Shown here piece by piece: positions 9,278-17,503 of a stretch of DNA of 64,000 bases. Location: NCBI RefSeq assembly GCF_018476885.1, contig NZ_JAHCVJ010000005.1, positions 186,001 to 250,000 on the forward strand, written 5' to 3'. Source of the DNA: Geoanaerobacter pelophilus (GTDB lineage Bacteria > Desulfobacterota > Desulfuromonadia > Geobacterales > DSM-12255). The notes beneath the pieces are model-generated. The model was not told where the DNA came from. It did no database searches and saw only the letters and a program-made list of their open reading frames with translations. The first letter of the stretch is position 1, and every line of letters begins with the position of its first letter. The position numbers and the translations under genes were made by a program.

Positions 9278-10045
9278 ATGGGCTTTTCAGGCAAAGAAGC
9301 GCTCATCATCGGAGGAGGAAGCGGCATGGGTCTTGAGGTGGCCAGGTTGCTGGTACACGCAGGTGCCACAGTGACAATGGTAGGTCGTCGTCAAGCAAAA
9401 CTTGAGGGGGCACGTGAAGCTTTCGAAACTCCCGACAAGGCGCATATTTTTCAGTGTGATCTTACTAATAAGGATGAAGTTGACAATCTGATTCGCCACG
9501 TGCGTGACAAAATGAAGGATGTTAAATATCTTGTTAACGCAGCGGGCGTTTTTTCCCCGAAATCCTTTTTGGAGCATATGAGTGAGGATTATGACGCTTA
9601 CATGGATCTCAACAAGTCTGCTTTCTTTGTGACTCAGCAGGTGGCGAAGAACATGACAGCAACCGGCGGCGGAGCAGTGGTCAACATAGGCTCCATGTGG
9701 GCTCATCAGGCAATCAAGGCTACTCCATCGTCTGCCTACTCAATGGCCAAGGCTGGCCTGCACTCATTGACCCAACATCTGGCAATGGAACTGGCGGATT
9801 ATGGCATACGTGTCAACGCTGTGGCTCCGGCCGTAGTTGAGACTCCAATTTACAGCTCTTTCATCAAACCAGACAATATTCACGAGGCGTTGCAAGCCTT
9901 CAATGATTTTCACCCTATTGGCCGTATAGGTAAACCTATTGATGTGGCATCGGTGATCATGTTCCTGCTCTCAGATGATGCAAGCTGGGTTACAGGTGCG
10001 ATCTGGAATGTGGACGGCGGGGTTATGGCTGGTCGCAACCGGTAG
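9278..10045 (+). CDS. Short-chain dehydrogenase/reductase (SDR family)
   Basis: The product is 255 residues from the ATG at 9278 behind AAAGGAGGAG. Upstream in-frame codons lack a ribosome site. The classical SDR pattern is complete: the cofactor loop GGGSGMG (residues 12-18), NAAG (87-90), and the catalytic S139, Y154 and K158 in SAYSMAKAG. It ends with the usual GAIWNVDGG segment. Basic residues after the second strand (VGRRQAK) suggest NADP(H). Substrate is unknown. Its placement directly upstream of the CoA-disulfide-reductase-like gene (about 40 bases) suggests co-transcription in a redox or stress context. Confidence 0.85.
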   Translation: MGFSGKEALIIGGGSGMGLEVARLLVHAGATVTMVGRRQAKLEGAREAFETPDKAHIFQCDLTNKDEVDNLIRHVRDKMKDVKYLVNAAGVFSPKSFLEHMSEDYDAYMDLNKSAFFVTQQVAKNMTATGGGAVVNIGSMWAHQAIKATPSSAYSMAKAGLHSLTQHLAMELADYGIRVNAVAPAVVETPIYSSFIKPDNIHEALQAFNDFHPIGRIGKPIDVASVIMFLLSDDASWVTGAIWNVDGGVMAGRNR

Positions 10046-10084
10046 CCGACTAAAATTTATCAATTAGTAATATGAGGTGGATAG

Positions 10085-11440
10085 ATGAAAAATGCACGAT
10101 TGGTTGTAATCGGCGGAGATGCTGCGGGGATGAGTGCCGCCTCACAGGCAAAACGCCATTGTCCGGAACTTGAGATTGTCGTTTTCGAGCGGAGTCCACA
10201 CACCTCTTTTTCCGCATGAGGGATTCCATACTATGTCGGCCGGGTTGTCGACAAGGAAGAATCTCTCATTATCCGCACACCGGAAAAGTTTCGGGAGCGT
10301 GACCGGATTGATGTCAGAATTCTCCATGAAGTCGAGGAAATTGATCCCGCTGCAGGAAAAGTTCGCGTCCGCGATCTGCAGAGCGGCAGAATCTGGTGGG
10401 AACAGTATGACCAGCTGCTGATCGCAACCGGCGCCCTGCCGCTCTGTCCGGATCTGCCGGGCTCAGATGCCATGGAGATCTGTGGGGTAAACACCCTCCA
10501 GAGCGGTCTGGAACTACGGCAAAGACTTGATGGCGGAGGTATAAAAAAATGCGTGGTCGTTGGCGGAGGCTACATCGGTCTGGAGATGGCCGAAGCCCTC
10601 GTCAGGCATGGCCTGGAGGTTTCCCTTGTCAACAGGGCTCCACAGGTCATGGTGTCCTTGGATTACGACATGGGGGCACTGGTTTCAGAAGCGCTGCGCG
10701 ATCTCGGAGTAAGCCTGCATCTGGAGGAGACCCTGACTGCGTTCGAGACAAAGAAAGACAAAGTGACTGGAGTCGTGACCGACAAACGGACGCTGCCTGC
10801 TGACATGGTGATTCTTGGTCTCGGGGTGCGCCCCAACACTGCGCTCGCCGCGGCAGCTGGCATCCCTCTTGGTGAACAAGGTTCAATCCGGGTGAACGAG
10901 CGGATGGAAACTGAAATTGCCGGAATCTGGGCAGCGGGAGATTGCGCCGAATCGTTCCATCTGGTAAGTCGTCGACCTTTCTATATTGCCCTCGGTACGG
11001 TCGCCAACCGTCAGGGTAGGGTGGCCGGCATCAATCTTGGAGGAGGTTACGCCACCTTTCCGGGGGTAATGGGAACTGCCGTCACAAAAATCTGTGAGAT
11101 AGAGGTAGCCCGCACCGGCCTCCAGGAGAAAGAAATAAAGGCACTTGGCCTCGAACATGTGAGTGCCATTATCAAGAGCCGGACCAAAGCAGGATACTAT
11201 CCGGGTGCCGGAGAGATTACCGTCAAACTGCTTGCTGAAAAAGGGAGTGGTCGTCTGCTGGGAGGCCAGATTGTTGGGATGGAAGGTTCGGCAAAGAGGA
11301 TCGATACGGTGGCAACCGCCCTGCATGCTGGCTTTACGGTAGAAGATATGATTAATCTCGACCTTGGTTACGCTCCCCCGTTTTCACCGGTCTGGGATCC
11401 GGTGGTAACTGCAGCCAGAGCAGTGGCTAAGAAGCTATAA
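10085..11440 (+). CDS. CoA-disulfide reductase / NADH oxidase-like flavoprotein, probable selenoprotein (Sec at TGA codon 45)
   Basis: Reading from the ATG at 10085 (behind GAGGTGG) gives a 451-residue protein of normal family length with a single in-frame TGA at 10217-10219 (codon 45). Before it stand the FAD loop VVIGGDAAGMSAAS (7-20) and HTSFSA. After it come GIPYYVG, the NAD loop VVVGGGYIGLEMAEA, the FAD segment IWAAGDCAE, and the C-terminal dimerization domain. In this family that position is the redox-active cysteine (CGIPY). A seven-base-pair hairpin with GGGU in its loop follows, as in bacterial SECIS elements. The enzyme would reduce a thiol, CoA-disulfide, persulfide or peroxide with NAD(P)H. 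The alternative is a Cys-to-stop mutation in a pseudogene, but no other lesion is seen over 1.3 kb. Confidence 0.8.
10217..10253 (+). promoter_or_regulatory. UGA codon and putative bacterial SECIS element
   Basis: Downstream of TGA (10217-10219), TGTCGGC (10234-10240) pairs with GTCGACA (10247-10253): seven pairs including one G-U. The six-base loop CGGGTT (10241-10246) contains GGGU. The loop begins 21 bases after the TGA, inside the spacing known for bacterial SECIS elements (SelB binding). The hairpin lies within the coding sequence, as is usual in bacteria. Confidence 0.65.
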
Positions 11441-11606
11441 TTCGAACCAGCTAATAGTGCGGCACAATTCTCTTTGGCTCGACGGAACCAAACTGGTAGG
11501 TCTCCTCCGCATGTTAATTAGCAGCAAGTTAATCGCCAGTAGAGTTGCTAGGCTGACATCAGAGCCACAAGCTTAGGCGCTCAAAGCTGCGAAAGGAACC
11601 AGCACC

Positions 11607-13352
11607 ATGATAAAAAGAGTAATTCTTTTTTGCTGCTTGATCTTAGTCGCAGCCATTGCCAATGCCACGGACAGTTGCAACGAGTGCCATGGCAATCGTC
11701 AGCGGATGGAGTCTCTTGGGGCCGGAGGTTTCACTGTGACCCGCCTGGAGACGGAAGCGCAGACACACATGCCGGTAACCTGCAGCGAGTGCCATCTCGG
11801 GAATCCCGATGCAACAGAGAAGAATAAGGCCCATGCCGGGTTGGCCCGATTGCTTGTGGTGTCTAAGAAAGGGCTTGCTGTCATTACCTCAGCCAGAAGG
11901 TATCCACTTGCATACGATACAAACCCAATGAACCGAATGTTCCCTGTTACCGGCAAAAATGGCAAGCAGGTCAGGGATGCATCGGTGGCCGCGATTTCAT
12001 GGCACGATAAAAAGATCGATACCCTGAGCCAGGATTTCGAAGTGATGAGAAGGACTTGTGGGGCGTGCCATCAGAAGGAGTTTGACGAATTCTCCAAAAG
12101 TACCATGGCAACTAACGGCAAACAGAGCCAATACAAGGGGTGGATTTCGAAAGACCGGGGTCCCCACAACTGTGGCCCATGGTTTGAAGGCAATTTAGAG
12201 TCTATGCAGGCAAACACCATGCTCCCCATGTCACCGGAGAGCAACCGCATCAACCAGAAGGTCTGCAACAGTTGCCATGTCGGCTGCCTGGACTGCCATT
12301 ATAAACCGCAGAAGATAAATCCAGCTGATCCAAATTCCGGGCCGCATACTTTCATGAAAACGCCACCATCCGAAAGCTGTTACGGTAACGGGAGGGCCTC
12401 CATCTGTCATGCCGGTCCCGAGGACCGGCGCCGCGGTGCTGGATATTTTGGCGGATCGTTTTCATTTCCCGAAGGCAACGACCCGGATGTCCATCTTAAA
12501 GCGAAAGTCGGCTGTCTTGATTGTCATGAAAGCAGCAAGAGCAACCTTTCTATCGGCCATGGCATGGTCAAGCGACAAGCCCAGGACTCATGCAAGCGCT
12601 GCCATGCCGATGTGGTTAAAACCCATGCAACCACCATTCACAGAAATCTTTCCTGTGAAGCCTGCCACATTCAACGGGTAGCGGGCTATCAGGGTACTTA
12701 CTGGGGCCCAGGTTACATTGCCGGAGCGGCGACTCCATATTTCAAATATAAGGCATATTACGGCTACATGCCGGGACCTGTGCTGATTAGAGACCAGAGT
12801 GGGCGCTGGATTCCGGTAAAGCCATTTCCAATGGCGGTTATGAATCAGAAGACCTCACCTTTCAAACCAGGTCTCTACTGGCGTTATCCCCTTGGTCTTC
12901 CGGACCTGAAGAGAACAGACGATGCCTGGGGCTATGTGGGGCTGTTTGGCAATTTACCGGAAAACAACAACGCTCTGCTCTGGATTCAAATGGACAAGGT
13001 GTCCCACAAGTTGGGTAAAAGCCGTTCTTGTGACTCGTGTCATGAGACCACTGACGGATCACAAATGCAAAAGGTCACCTGGGAATACTCTGACCCCGGA
13101 GCCTTCACGTTCAACGGCAGTCACGAGGTTCTTGCCAACCGCAACGGTCTTTACATTAAAGGGATGCAATCGGAAAAAATAGAACTGGAGAAAGGCTATG
13201 CCTTGTCGGCACTTGCGCCGTGGGTTTATCTGAAAGATGCCTGGCAAATTCAAGGTGACTTTTCTTTGCCTGTCATAATAGACAGAGGAAAGTACGACCT
13301 GTTGAAAAACAATCATGATTCATCAAAGAAATTCGGTTTGATTCATAAGTGA
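11607..13352 (+). CDS. Periplasmic multiheme c-type cytochrome (nine CXXCH motifs plus one CX8CH)
   Basis: The 581-residue protein has a signal peptide (cleavage near ANA|TD) and nine CXXCH motifs: CNECH, CSECH, CGACH, CNSCH, CLDCH, CLDCH, CKRCH, CEACH and CDSCH. Two of them are only two residues apart (CNSCHVGCLDCH). A tenth candidate has the unusual spacing CYGNGRASICH (CX8CH). The heme-rich part covers residues about 20-340. The last 230 residues hold one heme motif and look globular. Such proteins carry electrons in the periplasm or at the outer surface, or act as oxyanion reductases. I cannot assign a named family. It stands alone, 166 bases after the flavoprotein gene, with a GAAAGGA ribosome site. 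Confidence 0.85.
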   Translation: MIKRVILFCCLILVAAIANATDSCNECHGNRQRMESLGAGGFTVTRLETEAQTHMPVTCSECHLGNPDATEKNKAHAGLARLLVVSKKGLAVITSARRYPLAYDTNPMNRMFPVTGKNGKQVRDASVAAISWHDKKIDTLSQDFEVMRRTCGACHQKEFDEFSKSTMATNGKQSQYKGWISKDRGPHNCGPWFEGNLESMQANTMLPMSPESNRINQKVCNSCHVGCLDCHYKPQKINPADPNSGPHTFMKTPPSESCYGNGRASICHAGPEDRRRGAGYFGGSFSFPEGNDPDVHLKAKVGCLDCHESSKSNLSIGHGMVKRQAQDSCKRCHADVVKTHATTIHRNLSCEACHIQRVAGYQGTYWGPGYIAGAATPYFKYKAYYGYMPGPVLIRDQSGRWIPVKPFPMAVMNQKTSPFKPGLYWRYPLGLPDLKRTDDAWGYVGLFGNLPENNNALLWIQMDKVSHKLGKSRSCDSCHETTDGSQMQKVTWEYSDPGAFTFNGSHEVLANRNGLYIKGMQSEKIELEKGYALSALAPWVYLKDAWQIQGDFSLPVIIDRGKYDLLKNNHDSSKKFGLIHK

Positions 13353-13373
13353 GGAGTTTGAGGTTGTGTGAGG

Positions 13374-13537
13374 TGTCCTGTCAATAATGGACACTCTTAC
13401 CCAAGCGGCTGCCGCCTTTATATCTGAAGTTTAGTACAAATGCGGCTGGGGCTAAATAGCCAAAGCGCGAATGTCGCCGTTGGCGGTTATAGAATATCTC
13501 GATGTTCTCTCGTATGGAGGCCTCTGCCTCTGTGACT
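13374..13537 (-). mobile_element. IS3-family insertion sequence remnant (transposase C-terminus and one end)
   Basis: On the minus strand the segment encodes TEAEASIRENIEIFYNRQRR followed by HSRFGYLAPAAF, which is the C-terminal signature of IS3-family OrfB integrases. The open frame runs to a stop at 13381. The outer end TGTCCTGTCAATAATGGACA (13374-13393) looks like the terminal inverted repeat. The rest of the transposase, including the DDE catalytic residues, is absent. At 13538 the element is broken by the duplicated PstS-like fragment, so it is inactive. Confidence 0.75.
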
Positions 13538-13690
13538 TTATGGCTATAGGAATCAGCTCGTAGTAAGAAGCACCGAGACAAAAACCGCAGTGATAAAGTT
13601 TTTGGAATTTGTGAAATCTCCCGAAGGCCAGTACTTAATCCAAATGAACAAGGCCACGCCTGTTCATCTTAGCCTGTAATAAAGAATCGG
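13538..13690 (+). pseudogene. Duplicated 3' fragment of the PstS-like gene
   Basis: About 150 bases match 6084-6236, the 3' end of the substrate-binding gene at 5413-6225, with roughly ten mismatches by hand count. The frame is open to the stop and encodes YGYRNQLVVRSTETKTAVI and onward to ATPVHLSL. No start or upstream part is present. It abuts the IS3 remnant at 13538, pointing to a recombination or element-linked duplication. A short hairpin AGCCGC-N5-GCGGCT follows (13706-13722), with no T-run. Confidence 0.85.
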
Positions 13691-13889
13691 CATAGATACA
13701 ACAAGAGCCGCCTCTTGCGGCTTCCGGCGCCATCTGCTCAGGCTCACCCTCCGAACAAAACCTTAATACCTCAAAAATTTCCGACAACTAACCCAAAGTC
13801 AATGCGCCCCAAGCAGTATGCCTGGCTAATCTAGAATCAATTTGTGCATGTGGGAGATCTGCCAGTTCATTGTTTTATAGTGAATCACA

Positions 13890-13951
13890 ATATTTGCTAA
13901 TGTTTACCGGCTGTATACCGATACATGCTGCATCAGCAAATATACTGATAC
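13890..13951 (+). promoter_or_regulatory. FliA (sigma-28)-like promoter with flanking repeats, upstream of the chemosensory operon
   Basis: CTAAT (13897-13901), 15 bases, then ACCGATAC (13917-13924) resembles the sigma-28 consensus CTAAA-N15-GCCGATAA. It ends about 50 bases before the cheW start. A perfect nine-base inverted repeat ATATTTGCT / AGCAAATAT (13890-13898 and 13935-13943) encloses it, and TACCGATAC / TACTGATAC (13916-13924 and 13943-13951) is a direct repeat. The repeats may bind a regulator. The 13691-13889 stretch shows nothing else. Confidence 0.5.
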
Positions 13952-13976
13952 GCAGATGTTAACGGGAGACTCGGGG

Positions 13977-14495
13977 ATGGAATCGGCTGATGAACAACTG
14001 AAAAGTGAACAGGTTCTGTGCGAGATAAAACGACAGCATCATTCAAAGGAAGTCGTTGATGTTGAAGAGCAGAAGGTCAAAGTTGTTGTTTTTACCTCGG
14101 GCGGCAATCGTTATGCGTTTTACGGGTCGGATATCAGAGAGATTTTAACTTCCTGCGAAATCGCCTGGGTGCCGGGCCTTCCTGAATATCTTCCCGGGCT
14201 CATAAACGTGCGTGGCGATATTGAGTCGGTCATCGACATTCGCCATTTCCTGGGCGAAGAAAAGGCCGACCCGCGTAAGAGTCTTATTGCCATGGCAGTC
14301 AGAGGGGATTTTCACTCCGGCGTTATGATTGATGCCATTGAAGATGTGGTGGATATCCCGGTTAACATGATCAAACCCCCTCTTATGACGCTCAACGGAG
14401 ATGCCCGCGAACTGGTGGCCGGTGAAATCGAGCATGGCAACGAGATCGTGACCTTGCTCGACATCGTAAAGCTGGCGGCAAAAATATCATTATGA
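13977..14495 (+). CDS. cheW: CheW-domain coupling protein
   Basis: CheW couples receptors to the CheA kinase at the membrane-facing array. From the ATG at 13977, preceded by GGGAG, the product is 172 residues. An in-frame ATG at 13956 has no ribosome site. After about 35 charged residues the CheW fold begins (KVVVFTSGGNRYAFYGSDI). It shows the typical WVPGLPEYLPGLINVRGDI, FHSGVMIDAIEDVVDIP and AGEIEHGNEIVTLLDI segments. It is the first gene of the chemosensory operon and overlaps the second cheW by four bases (ATGA), indicating translational coupling. Confidence 0.9.
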   Translation: MESADEQLKSEQVLCEIKRQHHSKEVVDVEEQKVKVVVFTSGGNRYAFYGSDIREILTSCEIAWVPGLPEYLPGLINVRGDIESVIDIRHFLGEEKADPRKSLIAMAVRGDFHSGVMIDAIEDVVDIPVNMIKPPLMTLNGDARELVAGEIEHGNEIVTLLDIVKLAAKISL

Positions 14496-14902
14496 GCGCT
14501 GCCCCTGCGACATGTCTCAATCTGCTGCTCTTTTCCGTTGGAGGTGTCCGTTTCGGCATAGAAGCCGACCAAGCTGAGTCTATTGCCGCGTACACTGGTG
14601 AAACCGGGAATGACCTGTTCCGGTTCCATGATGTCGTTCCCTATGGCGATGACTCGATCACCTATGCAGCGCCAACCATAATTACCGTCAGGACAAGGGG
14701 CTTTCGCCCATACCGCGTGATCATTGATTCAATGGAAGATATTGCCGAATTCAACCAGAACGATATTCGCCCATTCCCGCCACTGCTTGAACCATTCGCT
14801 TTACGCAAGGGGATGTGGGGCATCCTGGTAAGGAACGGCAGCATGGTGCTGCTCGTTGATTTTCAACGGCTGACAATAGAAGGGCAGGTAGAAGGCATCT
14901 GA
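14492..14902 (+). CDS. Second CheW-like protein
   Basis: The product is 136 residues with a divergent CheW fold: LLLFSVGGVRFGIEADQAES at the start, FRPYRVIIDSMEDIAEFN in the middle and GMWGILVRNGSMVLLVDFQ at the end. It lacks the usual PGLINVRG loop, with RFHDVVPYGDDSITY there instead. Its binding partners may therefore differ from those of the first CheW. The start overlaps the upstream stop (ATGA). Two CheW paralogues in one operon suggest different receptor or kinase contacts in the same array. Confidence 0.82.
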   Translation: MSAAPATCLNLLLFSVGGVRFGIEADQAESIAAYTGETGNDLFRFHDVVPYGDDSITYAAPTIITVRTRGFRPYRVIIDSMEDIAEFNQNDIRPFPPLLEPFALRKGMWGILVRNGSMVLLVDFQRLTIEGQVEGI

Positions 14903-14934
14903 TCTTAATCGAAAAGCATGGAGGGGAGTTACCC

Positions 14935-16446
14935 ATGAAGCTGACCACAAAGTTTATCCTGATAAACGTCATAATTGTAACAATGGCCATTGCAATTACC
15001 ACCTGCTTCGTTTTTGTCAGTGTTCATAAAGAGATAGACCGGCAGGCCAGCAAATCGCAGGAAAGCATCCTGAAAAGTTTTTGGGAGCTGCTTCGCACCA
15101 AAGGTAGTGATTTCAGCGTTACCAATGGCAAGTTGATGGCAGGTAATTACGTTATTAACGGAAATTATGAGCTTCCCGACAAGATCACGGAAATCTTCGG
15201 CGGTACGGCAACCATATTCATGGGTGATACCCGCGTTTCGACCAACGTCCTGAAAGCTGATGGCGGACGGGCGATAGATACAAAACTTGTCGGCCCGGCT
15301 TACGACTCAGTCATAAAGGAGGGAAAACCGTACCGGGGAGAGGCAATTATCCTCGATATCCCTTATTTTACCGCCTATGACCCAATCAAGAACAAAAAAG
15401 GGGAGACCATCGGCGTACTGTATGTGGGAGTGAAAAAGAGCGATTATTTTGCCGCATACAACCACCTGCAATGGGTAGTTATTGTCACAACAGCGGTCAT
15501 CACCATAATTTTCTCATTCCTTGTCGGCTTTCTGGTAAAGAAGTCTCTTTTCCCGATCATAGGCAAGGTTTCCGGCATTTCCGAAAAAATCCACTCCCAT
15601 GCGGGTGACATTGCTTCAACCATGGATCAGCAAGCAGATTTCGCCACCCAACTCGCCAGTTCGGTGATCGAGATTTCGTCAACAATGGAAGAATTCTCCT
15701 CCACAGCGAGCCAGATAGCACAGCACAGCCAAAGTGTGGTTGAACGGGCAGACAAGACACTGGATGACTCTAAAACCGGGGCGGCCGAGGTTGAGAACCT
15801 GACGTTCAAAATTAACGACATCAGCCAGAACATTCAGGCAAATCTGAGCGAAATAGTAGAACTGGGGAGAAGGTCAAAAGAGATCAACAAGGTAATGGAG
15901 ATTATCAACAATATTGCCAACCAGACAAAGCTGATCGCTTTCAACGCTGCCCTTGAGGCTGCGAGCGCCGGTGAGGCCGGAAAACGTTTCGGTGTGGTGG
16001 CGGTTGAGATCCGGCGGCTGGCTGACAGCGTGGTCGAATCCACCAAAGAGATCGAAGGGAAAATAACCGAGATCCTGGATTCGGTCAACCGGCTGGTGAT
16101 GTCTTCGGAAAAGAGTTTCGAACTGATACAGGAAGGACAGGAGTATGCCTCTCACACAGTTATGATGCTTATCGAAAGTGTCGATGGCGTGGAGGAGACC
16201 GCCAACGCTGCGCGGCACATCTCGCTTTCCACACAACAGCAGCAGGTTGCCAGCAGTCAGGTTGTGATGGCGCTCAAGGATATCGAAAAAGGAGTCCGGT
16301 TTTCCACTGACTCGACCCACCAGTCAAGCGTTGTTACCGGCCAACTTGCCTCATTGGCCGAAGAGTTGAGATCATTGGTCATGTTCTTAAAGGCTGGTGA
16401 CAAGGTGGCTGATAGTGAACTGAAATCGACACGGGAGACCAACTGA
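14935..16446 (+). CDS. Methyl-accepting chemotaxis protein with a periplasmic Cache-type domain
   Basis: The product is 503 residues: a first membrane helix (residues about 8-30), a periplasmic domain of about 150 residues (GTATIFMGDTRVSTNV and GETIGVLYVGVKKSDYF are single-Cache features), a second helix (about 183-205), then the cytoplasmic signalling rod. The hairpin tip reads INNIANQTKLIAFNAALEAA followed by SAGEAGKRFGVVAVEIRRLA, a variant of the usual [16 protein letters not shown] standard HAMP domain is not obvious. This is the only receptor in the operon and is likely its dedicated input. The start follows GGAGGGG. The ligand is unknown. Confidence 0.9.
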   Translation: MKLTTKFILINVIIVTMAIAITTCFVFVSVHKEIDRQASKSQESILKSFWELLRTKGSDFSVTNGKLMAGNYVINGNYELPDKITEIFGGTATIFMGDTRVSTNVLKADGGRAIDTKLVGPAYDSVIKEGKPYRGEAIILDIPYFTAYDPIKNKKGETIGVLYVGVKKSDYFAAYNHLQWVVIVTTAVITIIFSFLVGFLVKKSLFPIIGKVSGISEKIHSHAGDIASTMDQQADFATQLASSVIEISSTMEEFSSTASQIAQHSQSVVERADKTLDDSKTGAAEVENLTFKINDISQNIQANLSEIVELGRRSKEINKVMEIINNIANQTKLIAFNAALEAASAGEAGKRFGVVAVEIRRLADSVVESTKEIEGKITEILDSVNRLVMSSEKSFELIQEGQEYASHTVMMLIESVDGVEETANAARHISLSTQQQQVASSQVVMALKDIEKGVRFSTDSTHQSSVVTGQLASLAEELRSLVMFLKAGDKVADSELKSTRETN

Positions 16447-16449
16447 CCT

Positions 16450-17493
16450 ATGGGGGGCTCTGAGGGCGCAATACGGGTTCTGGTGGTTGATGACTGCGAG
16501 CCAATACGCGAGATGATCCGGGCCATCCTTTCTGCTGAACCGGATATTGTCGTGGTTGGTGAGGCTGCTGATGGCGCCGATGCCGTTGCCAAGGCCTCTC
16601 TGCTCAAGCCCGATATCGTGACCATGGATATTGAAATGCCGGTCATGGGTGGACTTGAGGCCATAAAGAGGATTATGGCTCAGAATCCGCTGCCGATCCT
16701 CGTGATAACATCCCTGACTGATGTCCGCACTGCCTTCGATGCCGTATCCAACGGGGCCCTGGACGTCATTGAAAAACCGAATATGAGCCCTGAAAGCGCT
16801 CAAGATCTCGTAAAAAGACTCCGTCGCTTGAGCCGGGTGGATGTCCCGAAACACCTTTCCGTTATGGGGAGACGGCCCCATAAGCATGCTGAGAGCGAAA
16901 AGGCTCCCCTCCCACCTGTAACGAAAGGGAGCATCATTGCTATTGCCGCTTCGACAGGCGGCCCCCAGGCAATCAACAGCATTCTCTCCCAGCTGCCTGC
17001 TACATTGCCGGTTCCGATCATCATTGCCCAGCATATTGCCGAAGGTTTTACCCAGGGGATGGCGGACTGGCTGAACAGCGGCACCCCGCTGAAAGTTGCA
17101 GTCGCGTGCAACGGTGACATTCTCAAAAACGGCAATGTCTATCTTAATCCTGCCGAACATTCAATGAGGATAACGGAGTCGGGAATGATCCTGCTCAGCG
17201 ACAGGGATCGGCAGCAGATCTACAATCCATCATGCGATATTCCCCTTGCCTCGGTTGCCTCCGCATACCGGGGGCGGTGCGTAGGCCTTATTTTAAGCGG
17301 AATGGGTGATGATGGCGCCAAGGGCATGCAGGCGATTAAAAAATCGGGAGGGGTAACTCTGGCTCAGGATGAGAAAAGTTCCGTGGTGTACGGCATGAAC
17401 AGATGTGCCGTTGAGCTTGGCTGTATTGACAAGATACTGCAGCTTGACGATATCCCGGCCGAGTTGCTGTTGCGAGTCGGCGGCAGGCAGTGA
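16450..17493 (+). CDS. cheB: Protein-glutamate methylesterase/deamidase
   Basis: CheB removes methyl groups from receptor glutamates when phosphorylated by CheA. The 347-residue protein has an N-terminal receiver (D14-D15, phosphate acceptor D60 in TMDIEMP, K109) and a C-terminal methylesterase domain. The latter carries catalytic S168 in ASTGGP, H195 in AQHIAEG and D287/288 in SGMGDDGA. It starts three bases after the mcp stop. The ribosome site is weak, so coupling to mcp translation is likely. All catalytic residues are present. Confidence 0.95.
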   Translation: MGGSEGAIRVLVVDDCEPIREMIRAILSAEPDIVVVGEAADGADAVAKASLLKPDIVTMDIEMPVMGGLEAIKRIMAQNPLPILVITSLTDVRTAFDAVSNGALDVIEKPNMSPESAQDLVKRLRRLSRVDVPKHLSVMGRRPHKHAESEKAPLPPVTKGSIIAIAASTGGPQAINSILSQLPATLPVPIIIAQHIAEGFTQGMADWLNSGTPLKVAVACNGDILKNGNVYLNPAEHSMRITESGMILLSDRDRQQIYNPSCDIPLASVASAYRGRCVGLILSGMGDDGAKGMQAIKKSGGVTLAQDEKSSVVYGMNRCAVELGCIDKILQLDDIPAELLLRVGGRQ

Positions 17494-17503
17494 ACCGTTC
17501 CAT

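Noticed and set aside
10472-11440. Separate shorter gene starting at an internal ATG after the TGA
   Set aside because: It would lack the FAD-binding domain of the family. The full frame from 10085 with one TGA at the catalytic Cys position explains the data better.
11441-11606. tRNA or small RNA in the gap before the multiheme cytochrome
   Set aside because: A TTCGAACC-like string is present, but no cloverleaf could be built around it.
13706-13722. Terminator after the PstS-like fragment
   Set aside because: A six-base-pair stem with no T-run is too weak to call.
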